DNA from: Physcomitrium patens
Taxonomy: Eukaryota > Streptophyta > Bryopsida > Funariales > Funariaceae
Direction of reading: 5' to 3'
Assembly (NCBI RefSeq): GCF_000002425.4
Contig: NC_037263.1
Location: forward strand, 4,681,199-4,745,198
DNA: 64,000 bases
Every line of letters starts with the position of its first letter. Positions within the stretch are counted from its first letter, which is position 1. Of this stretch, positions 48,229 to 58,172 are shown piece by piece. Under the pieces are notes generated by a model. That model was not told where the DNA came from and did not search any database. It was given only the letters and a program-made list of their open reading frames with translations. A program made the translations under genes and the position numbers.

Positions 48229-49106
48229 TGTAGAATAAGTAGTTATTTTCAGAATGTAGATACCTAGTGTATAGTGTAAACAGGGATAGATAACTGTTGA
48301 AAAGGTGGTTCAGCAGGTAGAATGGACGAATAGTCAGGAAAAGTAGTTATCATCTGTAGTATAGGAGTTGGTATCTTGGGGTAGTATAAGGAGTATGGAA
48401 GAAGGGAAGAAAATGCCGGACTGTGAGGGTCGTAAGCCGAGGACCAAAATGTGAGAGTCGTAAGCTGACGGTCAGACTATGAGAGTCGTAAGCTGAGGGC
48501 CAGACTGTGAGAGTCGTAAGCCGAGGGCCAGACTGTGAGAGTTGTGAGCCGGGGTAAGCTTGGTGCTACCTCTTTTCTTTTGTTTGTTATTTTCTTTGAA
48601 TAAGAAGATTGAAAGTTTCTAAATATTATGAAGTGAATTATCGAATGGAAATGTGATTGGTATTATTTGAGAAGAAGAAAGATTAAATGCTGAAATCTGA
48701 TTGTAGTTCAGCAGAGAGAATGAGTCTGTGTTTGTGTGAAACACTGTAATGTGAATGGCAGTTTTGTGTGAAGAATTCCAGTGATTGGAATGAGGATAAT
48801 TGTGTGCTGAAAGCTGTGAGGGCACAGTATTACAGTTAGAGATTATGAGGATGAATATATTGGTGGAAATAGCAGTTATTGGTATGACTGAATTGCTGTA
48901 AGGAAGAGACCGATAAGGTGAAGGAGGAGATTGTAGTTTCCTTATGTGTTCAGATATTGGAAATAGAGACAATACATTCAGGAGGTAATTGTTTGTATGA
49001 CCCTAACGTGAACGCTTAAGCAACTAGTCATTCTCCGTGTTCAAATCCCCCTATACGGGTTTATACTCAGAGGTTTCTTTCGGAATAAGTAAAACGAGCA
49101 ATCACA
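48229..49106 (+). repeat. 5' LTR (878 bp)
   Basis: Starts TGTAGAATAAGTAGTTATTT and ends GAGCAATCACA. Five tandem copies of a 28-bp unit (GCCAGACTGTGAGAGTCGTA...) lie at about 48413-48550. By eye it is over 90% identical to the 3' LTR outside the tandem block. Confidence 0.95.
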
Positions 49107-49109
49107 TTT

Positions 49110-49124
49110 TGGCGCCGCTGTCGG
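49110..49124 (+). other. Primer binding site
   Basis: TGGCGCCGCTGTCGG, three bases after the LTR. This is the Athila/Tat-type PBS, usually assigned to tRNA-Asp. Confidence 0.8.
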
Positions 49125-49219
49125 AGAGTGATAATAGCTTTGAGTGTTAGGAATTAATTACCAAAAGTGTGAGAAAATTGGCAATGGAAGACAATTTCAG
49201 TAGTGTTTGAAGAAAGAGT

Positions 49220-51345
49220 ATGGTTATTAAGAATGAGAATTTAACAGCAAAGAGAATAAAGGAATTAAAGGAAAGAACAGAGAGATCGCAAGCAAGCAAT
49301 TTGTTGCATAATGAGCGAGATCATAAATTGAAAAAGAAGCATCGACAAAGTTGGATTAAGTCGTGGTTGCATGCCTATCAGCATATTCGATCATATCCAG
49401 AAGACGATCGATCTCTAATATTTGAGAAGTACATACCATTAAAGAAATTTCTAAGAGCACTCACGAAGAGCGCTGCTAATAGTCCAGCAAACCTTTTGAA
49501 GCCGTTAATGGAAAACGAGGAAGGCATAGAGGAATTAGGTATCCCACTGGATATCTTCTCAATTAGAAATACGTCCGATCCTAACAAGATTGGTTCTGAA
49601 GATCAGCATAAATCACTTGCCAATAAAGACCAATTCAGAGTATATCAAAACCTATCGTTTTCACCTCATATTCAACCAGTAAAATTATTTGGAGATAATA
49701 ATAGTCAATCAGAAAGGCCTGGAAGTCCGAAAAAGACTTTTACGAGAGACAATTTTTATTTTAATAAGAAATTGAGTAGAACATTGGCATCTTTAATGAC
49801 GTCCGGAGGACCAGCAGTTCCGATTGCAGTTCAAATGGGTGCAGTGGGTGATCGAACAACTAGCGTCGCGCCATTACCTAATTTTTAGGGTTTGTCAGAT
49901 GCGGATCCAGATCAACATTTATCTCAATTCTTGACGGCGTATGTAGCCAATAATGAAAGAATAGAAGACATTTGGCTGAGATGGCTGCCAGCGACATTCA
50001 AAGACACAGCGTTTGAATGGTATAAGTGCCAACCTGTGGGACAATTTATCAATTGGGAGGCATTGAAAAATACATTTTTAGCCCATTTTCGAATAATTGG
50101 TTTTGAAGAACATCTTAGAGAAAAATTAATGAACAGCAGAATGGTACCAGGGAAAGCGATACAATCATCTTATGGTCATGTAGCAGATATACTTCAAAAA
50201 TGGCCAAATAACCAAATGTCGAAATCATTTGTGTTGTCCATATTGATTAATGGACTACACCCACTAGAATTGAAAATGTTTGTAAAGGAGGCCCAATCAG
50301 CCACCATTGCATCATCTCTTGAGCGAGCAAAAGTATGGGAGGAATGTCACTATGACCAAAACTTAACAGTTGGAGCCACGATGATTCCATCTCAAGGAGG
50401 TTATCAAATGACAAATTGAAATGACGCATCGGAAAGTTATCTGGGAAGGAATGATTATGATACAATTCCACAGGGAATAGTGGATGCCGTTCCATTGCAA
50501 GCTGTACCACCATCATCATCACACCCATATACGCCTTATTCCACGTATCAGAAATCAATACCTAAAAAGGAATCGCCAAATACATTAGTATCAAGGGATC
50601 CCAATGAGTCATTGTTGTTAACATTGACAAAAAAAATGGATGAATTGGCTGTGAATCTGGCCAAGGATAAAGAAAAAAGGCATAAACCAACCAATATGCA
50701 TCCCAATGTCTGGTGCAGCAATTGTAAGGGGCAAGGTCATTTAGTAAGAGAATGTCCTTCACCACCCCAAATGACTGTAGAATGTACCTTTTGCTGGGGC
50801 AAGCATATTACCACCAACTGTTGGAATTTACGGAAGCAACAACAACTCAGTAACTAGATAATGACTCAACCAACTTTGTGGGATGTCAATCAAGTACAGA
50901 CGAATAATAGGTTTGGCTGGAATGAAAATCGAGGGAATAAGCAAAACAGGAATTATTCTAATTTCTTCAACTCTGAATTTCACCAAGAAGGTGTATCCAA
51001 TACTCACGGATTGGTGATGAACCAACCAGGATACCATCAATATCCACCTATGACAAAGCCAATGCTAGACTCTATAGTAACAATGGGTCAACCAGGATCC
51101 TTTACTCATCCGACATGGAACAGACCTAGCCGTTATATACCAGTAGAGACACCCATTATCCCTCAAGGAGTTGGCAGGAGACCACTTCGTTGCTATTGTT
51201 GCAGACAAATTGGTCATTATGCGAGTAAATGTCCTAATCCAAGGACTAGTGATGACTATACTCCAATATGTGGAAATTGTAAGCAGTCTGGTCATACTTA
51301 TCAGTAGTGCAATGCGCCCTTTAATTATAATAACCGGGACCAGTA
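49220..51345 (+). pseudogene. gag: gag with four zinc knuckles
   Basis: One frame from MVIKNENLTAKRIKE at 49220. It has a basic, charged N-terminus, then the capsid core after the stop at 49886 (DPDQHLSQFLTAYVANN, DIWLRWLPATFKDTAFEW, SSYGHVADILQKWPNNQ, FVLSILINGLHP). Four nucleic-acid-binding knuckles follow: CSNCKGQGHLVREC near 50713, CTFCWGKHITTNC near 50785, CYCCRQIGHYASKC near 51191 and CGNCKQSGHTYQ near 51270. It is broken only by in-frame nonsense codons (49886, 50417, 50855, 51305 and two just after 51340), with no frameshift. Confidence 0.9.
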
Positions 51346-52684
51346 AATGTAAACAAGCCAACCGATGGAGGACAAAGGCCCAGTTCAACGAGACTCACCA
51401 ATACATCGTATCGATGTGGTGAACGTAGTGCTTACCAGAGGCCAACAAAAAGACAAGAATCCAATTCAGGACATGGATGAACTAATTACAGGAGAGTAAG
51501 TAGCACCATCCACGGGGCTAAACGAACCAATATCAGTATTGGGACGTATCCCAATATTGAGACCTCAACAGACTGAGGAACCCAATTCAGTTCCACGTGC
51601 CAATTTACCGGGACAATCAAGATCGATTCCAACTGACCAAGTACTAATACATGTACAGTCCAATAAAAGATCTTATGCATTAAAGGAATCTTTAGTGATA
51701 AACAAGTTGGCAAAGTTACCAACGGCAATCTCAATCGCCAGGAAGAAATTACTACTGAACGGAGTAAAATCGAAACCAATGAAATGCAAAAGAGCATTGG
51801 GAATTACTCTCAATATGGAATCCTATGACATTTTGAGGGATTTGGATGTTATTCAGCCTTCAATTACAATGAAGCAACTTTTGGTTGTAGCATTGGAATG
51901 TCGATCTACATTGAATTCAACGTTAATATGACGAAGATCCCGCATTAAAGAAATTCATGAAGTTAGCTTAAATCCAGATCCGGGAGCACCAACAATCGAT
52001 GTATCAATCGATGGCATTTTAATTCCAGGGGTACAAGTCGATGGTGGCTCCAGTGTGAATTTAATGAATGCAGATATAATGGAGGACTTGGATCTAAAGC
52101 AATTGCTACCTACAACATTGATATTACGAATGGCAGATCATAGCCAAGTTAAACCAATGGGTATCTTACGGAGTGTTCAAACTATGATTACGGATATTGC
52201 ATATGAAATCGACTATATCATCTTTCGGTTACAATGTTCGACTTTATCGTATCCAATTTTATTGGGACGACCTTGGCTTTATCAAGTAAAGGCCAAGAAC
52301 GATTGGGGTTGGGGTACTTTGGCAATTGGCAAGGGCAGAGACAAAATGGTATTATAAATGTATCTAGTACACTATTATGGGGAATCTCAATTGCCAGCAT
52401 CTGAATTAATATCGGACGATGAGCTTAGCTCCGATGATGATGCAGTAGTACCAATTACGGAGGCGCCTGTGGAGGCAGCACTACACCCTGGAGTAGTGTA
52501 TTATTGTGGAGGTCCGAGGGAGTACTTGATATACCCGACGGACTCAAAAAACTCGGATTATGTTAGTACTGATTGGATGACCAAGTATGATGTGCACCAT
52601 GTTAGTGCCCTGGACACAGGATTCAGTACTTCATACATGTCAAACTTACCGACTGACTTTAAACCAGCACGGGGGTTGAAATAG
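51346..52684 (+). pseudogene. Protease region
   Basis: Continues in the same frame as gag. The active-site stretch GVQVDGGSSVNLMNADIM lies near 52028, then SYPILLGRPWLYQVKAKNDW near 52248 and WGTLAIGKGRDKMVL before a TAA at 52355. The spacer SELISDDELSSDDDAVVPIT and TDWMTKYDVHHVSALDTG matches the relative at 21480-21720. Confidence 0.85.
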
Positions 52685-53290
52685 AACATTACCGTTGTAC
52701 CTTTATGTCAAACTATCAACTTGGCGACCACAGCAGAACCTCGGACAATTAAGGTGTATGAAGGTATTAAGGAACAAGAGTTGACATGCTAGACCGAATT
52801 TTTCTTGCATCATAAATCCGCTTTTGCTTGGACTTATAATGATTTAAAAGGTATTCCCGTTAAAGTCTGTGAGCATCGTATCATTTTAGAAGAGAACGCT
52901 AAACCGGTATGGTAGAGGCAACATTGCCTTAATCCTAAATATTCCCTCATGGTGAAAGAGGAATTGGACAAGCTTCTTGCGGTTGATTTTATTTACCCAA
53001 TACCAAATAGTGAGTGGGTTTTTTCAATCGTGATGGTACCAAAAAAGAATGGAAAAATACAAATTTATCAGGATTTTTGGAAACTTAATGCGGCCACCAA
53101 GAAAGATTACTTCTCATTACCTTTCACGGACAGTATGGGTAACATATTGGTATTATCACTAGGTAATAAAAGAATAGAAGTGGGGCACCAGTTGAAGTCA
53201 TTCTGTGGTATTGTTTTGGGTTGGTTGAAGTGCCTTTTTCTTGTATTTCTTGTATTTTCAAGAGTAGTAGTTCCAGTTAAGAGTTAATAG
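52685..53290 (+). pseudogene. RT N-terminal fragment ending at a deletion junction
   Basis: MVKEELDKLLAVDFIYPIPN, then SIVMVPKKNGKIQIYQDFWK and ATKKDYFSLPFTDS near 53127. From there the sequence switches to the region that follows integrase in the relative (26124 onward): GNILVLSLGNKRIEVGHQLK. The catalytic box, RNase H and integrase are absent. It stays in the gag frame to a TAA near 53285. Confidence 0.9.
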
Positions 53291-53339
53291 TGAGGAGCCA
53301 GTCACAAGAAAGAGAATGCATGGTGGAGACCCATAGATA

Positions 53340-53799
53340 AGAACTATTCCGGGCTCGCAGTCATTCAATTTTGGAACTGGAAAAAGTGAAGGGTCAGTTA
53401 GTAATAGAACGAGAAAAGACCGAGTTATTGGCATAAGAGAAATTAGTATTGAGTGACCAATACAGATGTGAAACGGAGCGGTTCAGGGCTGAAATTGAGG
53501 CCTTGAACGCCGAGGTGACAAGATTGGCAAAGGATTTAGTCAACATTGGTCAAGCACAAGTATCGACGTTGCCAGTTCTCGAAGTTCCAGAAGAGAGGAA
53601 TCACTTTCAGCGCCAGTTGGAATTGAGAGATGCCCACATCCTAAAATTGGAAGCTCAAGTCCGTGAACTGGGCGAGTACAATGAAGACCTTTCAGCTCAA
53701 TTGAAGCCGGAGTCGATGGAAGGATTGGAGGAGGATGAAGATTTGCAGTTGGAACCAGAATCGGTGGAACCAATAACAGATACTGCGGCAATTGATTAA
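53340..53799 (+). pseudogene. Coiled-coil ORF before the 3' LTR
   Basis: A frame with HSILELEKVKGQLVIEREKT, one TAA at 53434, then an open 116-codon part (SDQYRCETERFRAEIEALNA ... QRQLELRDAHILKLEAQVRE) ending with an acidic Glu-rich tail. Heptad-like Leu/Glu spacing indicates a long coiled coil. Function unknown. It sits where the 18-27 kb relative has its additional ORF, but no similarity is visible between the two; it may be the C-terminal end that the relative has lost. Confidence 0.6.
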
Positions 53800-53894
53800 T
53801 TAGATAGGCCAAAGGGATTATAATTTTTGTAGAGTTTTGTTAGATAATTTTTAGATAAGTATCAATTTAGTGTTTGCGAGGATGCTGCACAGTT

Positions 53895-53907
53895 AGGAGT
53901 GGGGCTA
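53895..53907 (+). other. Polypurine tract
   Basis: AGGAGTGGGGCTA directly before the 3' LTR, the plus-strand primer site. Confidence 0.75.
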
Positions 53908-54841
53908 TGTAGAATAAGTAGTTATTTTCAGAATGTAAATACCTAGTGTATAGTGTAAACAGCTATAGATAACTGCTGAAAAGGTGGTTCAGCAGGTAGA
54001 ATGGATGAATAGTCAGGAAAAGTAATTATCATCCATAGTATAGGAGTTGGTATCTCGAGATAGTATAAAGAAGATGGGAGAGGGGAAGAAAATGCCAGAC
54101 TGTGAGAGTCGTAAGCCGAGGGCCAAACTGTGAGAGTTGTAAGCCAACGGCCAGATAATGAGAGTTGTAAGCCGAGGGCCAGACTATGAGAGTCGTAAGC
54201 CGAGGGCCAGACTGTGAGAGTCGTAAGCCGAAGGCCAGACTATGAGAGTCATAAGCCGAGGACCAGACTGTGAGAGTTGTGAGCCGGGGTAAGCTTGGTG
54301 CTACCTCTTTTCATTTGTTTGTTATTTTCTTTGAATAAGAGGATTGAAAGTTTCTGAATATTGTGAAGTGAACTATGGAATGGAAATGTTATTGGTATTA
54401 TTTGAGAAGAAGAAAGATTGAATGCTGAAATGTGATTGTAGTTCAGCAGAGAGAATGAGTCTGTGTTTGTGTGAAACACTGTAATATGAATGGCAGTTTT
54501 GTGTGAAGAATTCCAGTGATTGGAACTAGGGTAATTGTGTGCTGAAAGCTGTGAGGGCACAGTATTACAGTTAGAAATTAAGAGGATGAATATATTGGTG
54601 GAAATAGCAGTTATTGGTATGACTGAATTGCTGTAAGGAAGAGACCAATAAGGTGAAGGAGGAGATTGTAGTTTCCTTATGTGTTCAGATATTAGAAATA
54701 GAGACAATACATTTAGGAGGTAATTGATTGTATGACCCTAATGTGAATGCTTAAGCAACTAGTCATTCCCCGTATTCGAATCCCCTTATACGGGTTTATG
54801 CTGGGAGGTTTCTTTCGGAATAAGTAAAACGAGCAATCACA
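53908..54841 (+). repeat. 3' LTR (934 bp)
   Basis: Same ends as the 5' LTR but with seven copies of the 28-bp unit (about 54095-54285). The 56-bp length difference equals exactly two units. Confidence 0.95.
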
Positions 54842-54846
54842 AAAAT

Positions 54847-56600
54847 CTTAACAACTTCAATTTCAGCTTAAGATGTTTCAGGATTAAGATTCATTGTAAA
54901 AATTTCTAGTGCTCGAAATATAAGTATTATATTTTTTTATTGATTAGATACTCCTTATTGAAGAAATAAAAATTAATTCTCTTTAAAATGATAATTTTGA
55001 GAATGTGCATGTAATAATATACCAGTTGATGGATCAACAATAAGAATAATACTTGGTGAATCAAAACCAATATATATACCTTCTTATCAATGAGCTTCAA
55101 TGGTGCATCATTGAGGTTCTAGTATTGGAATCCAAACATGGCAACCAAACATTTGTAGATAACATACATTAAAAACATGACATGAAATAAACTCTTATAT
55201 TATAATAATTTTAAGAAAAGAGTGACAGAGGTATATTAATGCTACAACATGCAAAATTGCATGATTCCACATAGATGCACATAAATTTACCTAAAAGAGT
55301 GGTCAGATAATGAATTGTATATACTTTATAAATGACTTTGTAAGTCTATTTTGAGTATGTTCATGTAGAACACCATATGTCAACTCAATCTTTGTTGCAA
55401 TATAGTAGTCTTCATAAGATTTTGATGTAAATTCTTTTGTATTGTTTTCATAGAATAATCAAGAAAATATACTCAAAAATAAATAAGCATAAATATTAAA
55501 TTACAAACATCATATTTCAAGTTGATAATAAAGAAACATGTGATTGTTTGCCTGATGCATCAACAAAGATAAAAAAAAAAATATCAAAATAGTCCAAATA
55601 TTGGATTAATAGGACTACAAATATCACCATACAAATTTTCAAGCATTGATAGTAATTCTCATCAAAGTTTCTAAATTGAAGATCAAACAATCATTTTATC
55701 TTATATACATGTATGATGTAATTTTATAGAATTTATAATTATAGATTTTAAATTATGCTCAATTATATATGGAATTATCTTTTGAAATAACATAGATTTT
55801 GGATATCCCAATTGTCCATGCTAGAGAAAAAAGCGACTCTTTGTAATAAGTGATGCAAAATTAAATATAATAGGAGGCCAGTTTACAATCTGATATAAAC
55901 CATTTATTGCAACAAAGGCTTTTTCAATAATTTTATAATTTTGTGTAAGAAAAAAAAAAAAAAAAATTATAATTTTATTTCTGTACAAGAAGTAGATAAG
56001 ATATGAGATTAAGATGACTTTGAAATTTCATGTTCCTATATTGTTGTATAAGTATAACAAATGCAAAAGAAAATGTAGAGAGTTTTTTCAATCATTTCTT
56101 CTTTAGAGATATTTTGTCCACACAATTGTAGTTGTAAGACAATACAATAAATTTTACCATTGAAATTATTTATATTTTGAAAATCCAAGACACTAAAATG
56201 TATCCAATCATAATATGCATGTAAAAGAAAAATGGTCTTTTGATGATCAAACATGGATTTAAGATTCTTTCAAAGCTTGGCTAGATCTTCCATTTCTAAA
56301 TATTGATATTACAATGCAAGTGTAAGATGACAACAAAAGAGAAAAAGTACTATCCAATGGATAGCAAGAAAAATAGAAATACATATAGTAAAAAATTCTT
56401 CAAATAAAATTACATCTAAGAGTTATTTTGTAAAAAAAATTATTTTTTTTCATTTTTTTCCATAATAGATAATTATTTCTATCAGCGACTAATGATAGAA
56501 ATAGAAGAGCTTAAAAATATTGGGATGTAGTGATAATAGTTGAAAACATAGTAGAATTAATTAAAGATATTGAAGCACTCATTATAAATTTGTGAAGAAA
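54847..56600 (-). pseudogene. gag: copia gag and integrase (5' coding half)
   Basis: Minus strand from 56254: MFDHQKTIFLLHAYYDWIHF, then FQNINNFNGKIYCI and LQLCGQNISKEEMIEKTL, the copia Gag core. Near 55820: HGQLGYPKSMLFQKIIPYII (GAG-pre-integrase, the usual H.RLGHP motif). Near 55670-55540: LSMLENLYGDICSPINPIFG and FIFVDASGKQSHVSLLSTCN (integrase core with its first Asp region). The integrase C-terminal side continues to the gypsy insertion at 54846. Stops are frequent. Confidence 0.85.
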
Positions 56601-57060
56601 ATATAAGATCAAGTGAAAAAAGGTTGAATAAAATGCATCTTAAAATGTACATCAAATAAAATAATAAAGTTGAACTTAAAATAAAAAATTCTAAAAATTT
56701 TAAGAAGTTTTTTTTTTTTTCACAAAAATAGTGGACTGCTGCAGTAGTAGTAAATGACAGATGGTGGACGATAGATAGCAACAATGACAGTGACGGTGAT
56801 AGCAACAATAGAGAATGATGTCAACACTCACATTGATGATAGATAGTGATGGCAATAGTGACGGGGATGACAATTCAACAATGGGATTGTGAAGGTAGGT
56901 AAGAGCTAACAACAAGTAGTAGCAGGCAAGCAACAAGCAAGCAACAAATAGGCATGGCAATGTAGTATAGGAGAAAAAAATAAAGGGAAGATGAAAGGCA
57001 AGATATACACATATTTTTAAGAATCAAGATTAGTGCACAAGAGCAGTTGTGTTGATAACA

Positions 57061-57337
57061 TGTTGAAAATATCTTAGAGAGACACAAGAGTAGCTAGAAG
57101 TAATGTGCACATATATATAAAACACAGACACACATACATACAAGAGAGTACACAAAAGGAGAGAGAGTTTCTAAATAAAAAAAACTATATATTGATGTGG
57201 TTGTCTCTCTTCTATACAAAGAGAAGGAAGAAAAAATAAACAGTTTCTTTCTAATTCATTCTAAACACTATAGCTATAGTATTTACTATAAGTACAATGA
57301 ATGTTATGGAAAGTACTGACTATATTTAATGCTCTCA
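57061..57337 (-). repeat. 5' LTR of the minus-strand copia element
   Basis: Read on the minus strand it starts TGAGAGCATTAAATATAG and ends ..ATATTTTCAACA at 57061, followed by TGTTATCAACACAAC, a decayed PBS. Its partner is 45975-46234. Confidence 0.85.
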
Positions 57338-57970
57338 AGAGTTACATACTACTTTTATTCGAAATGCAAGTTGAGAAGTAAAAATAAAGTGAAAAATGAT
57401 TATCATTGTTTTTATGATATAAGTTCCTTAGAGTAGAAACATGTGATTGTAGCAAGGAAAAAATTGGCCAAAACATGTAGCAAAGATAAAAATTCCATAA
57501 GGAATACAAAAACTCATAAGAATGTTGGCATGTAAATGAAATTCACAATCATGTCTATTATTCTAAGTTTGAGCAGCTCTCTATCTACTTTGAGCTTAAA
57601 ATGCTCCAACATTCTCTTTCTAGTGATCCAACTTCCATGTCATGTGGATTAGCAAAGTATGAAGAAATTAAAGTTAAGCCACAAAACTTTGCATGTTTTT
57701 GTTATAATATAATTAGGATTTTTATACTTTTTGGTATCATTCTATAAATGATGAATTAAAGCTTGCAACTACTTCTTGCACAATGTTGTAGAAAAAAAAA
57801 TATATTTTTCTTAAAAGCAGTTATATTTCTTGGTAGAGATGCATTACATAATTAAATTAGAGAATTACTTGTCTTGAAGTAAAGAAGTTGGTATACTGAT
57901 ATTAACTTAGGGATATTATATTAAAAAATAATTATATTCAAAATAAATAAAAGAAGAAAAGTAATCTTAT

Positions 57971-58004
<34 letters not shown>

Positions 58005-58172
58005 GAGGTTTCTAGACTTCTGTATATAAGTTATTATATTATTTTTTCTCAATTTTTTAAAAAAATCTTAAATACTACTAACAGTTATTAAAATTTCAAT
58101 TATATAAAAAATGTGCACATAATTTTTATTATTATTATTATTAGTAGTAGTATTTACAAGAAATATAAAATT
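57338..58172. other. AT-rich downstream region of the P450 gene, with a T29 run
   Basis: No gene. A T29 run at 57976-58004 is an A29 run on the P450 strand, about 170 bp past its stop codon. AATAAT/AATAAA-like hexamers occur between them. It may hold the P450 3' UTR and polyadenylation signals. Confidence 0.5.

Larger units (their letters stand above)
48229..54841 (+). mobile_element. Non-autonomous Ty3/gypsy element, both LTRs, perfect target duplication
   Basis: 6613 bp: 5' LTR 48229-49106, PBS, gag, protease, truncated RT, coiled-coil ORF, polypurine tract, 3' LTR 53908-54841. It is flanked by AAAAT on both sides (48224-48228 and 54842-54846). It is inserted in the copia element. Most of RT and all of RNase H and integrase are deleted relative to the 18-27 kb relative, so it could move only with proteins supplied by an intact relative. 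Confidence 0.93.
45975..57337 (-). mobile_element. Ty1/copia element, minus strand, split by a nested gypsy element
   Basis: LTRs of about 260-277 bp at both ends, with gag, integrase, RT and RNase H on the minus strand in copia order. Without the nested element (48229-54841 plus one AAAAT) it is about 4.7 kb, the normal size for the superfamily. The 3' LTR side has a polypurine tract (AAAGAGGAGTAT, minus, at about 46235-46246). Flanks are ATAGTTAC on the left and AGAGTTAC on the right. Confidence 0.85.

Noticed and set aside
48413..48550. CRISPR-like array
   Set aside because: The 28-bp units are directly adjacent without spacers and lie in a plant LTR; this is a minisatellite.
48619..48972. 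117-codon minus-strand frame, also seen at 54249-54707
   Set aside because: It lies wholly in the LTR pair and is antisense; LTRs do not code here.
56700..57087. Cys- and Leu-rich minus-strand frames
   Set aside because: They come from GATGACAGT/AGCAAC-type simple repeats in the copia leader and have no family resemblance.
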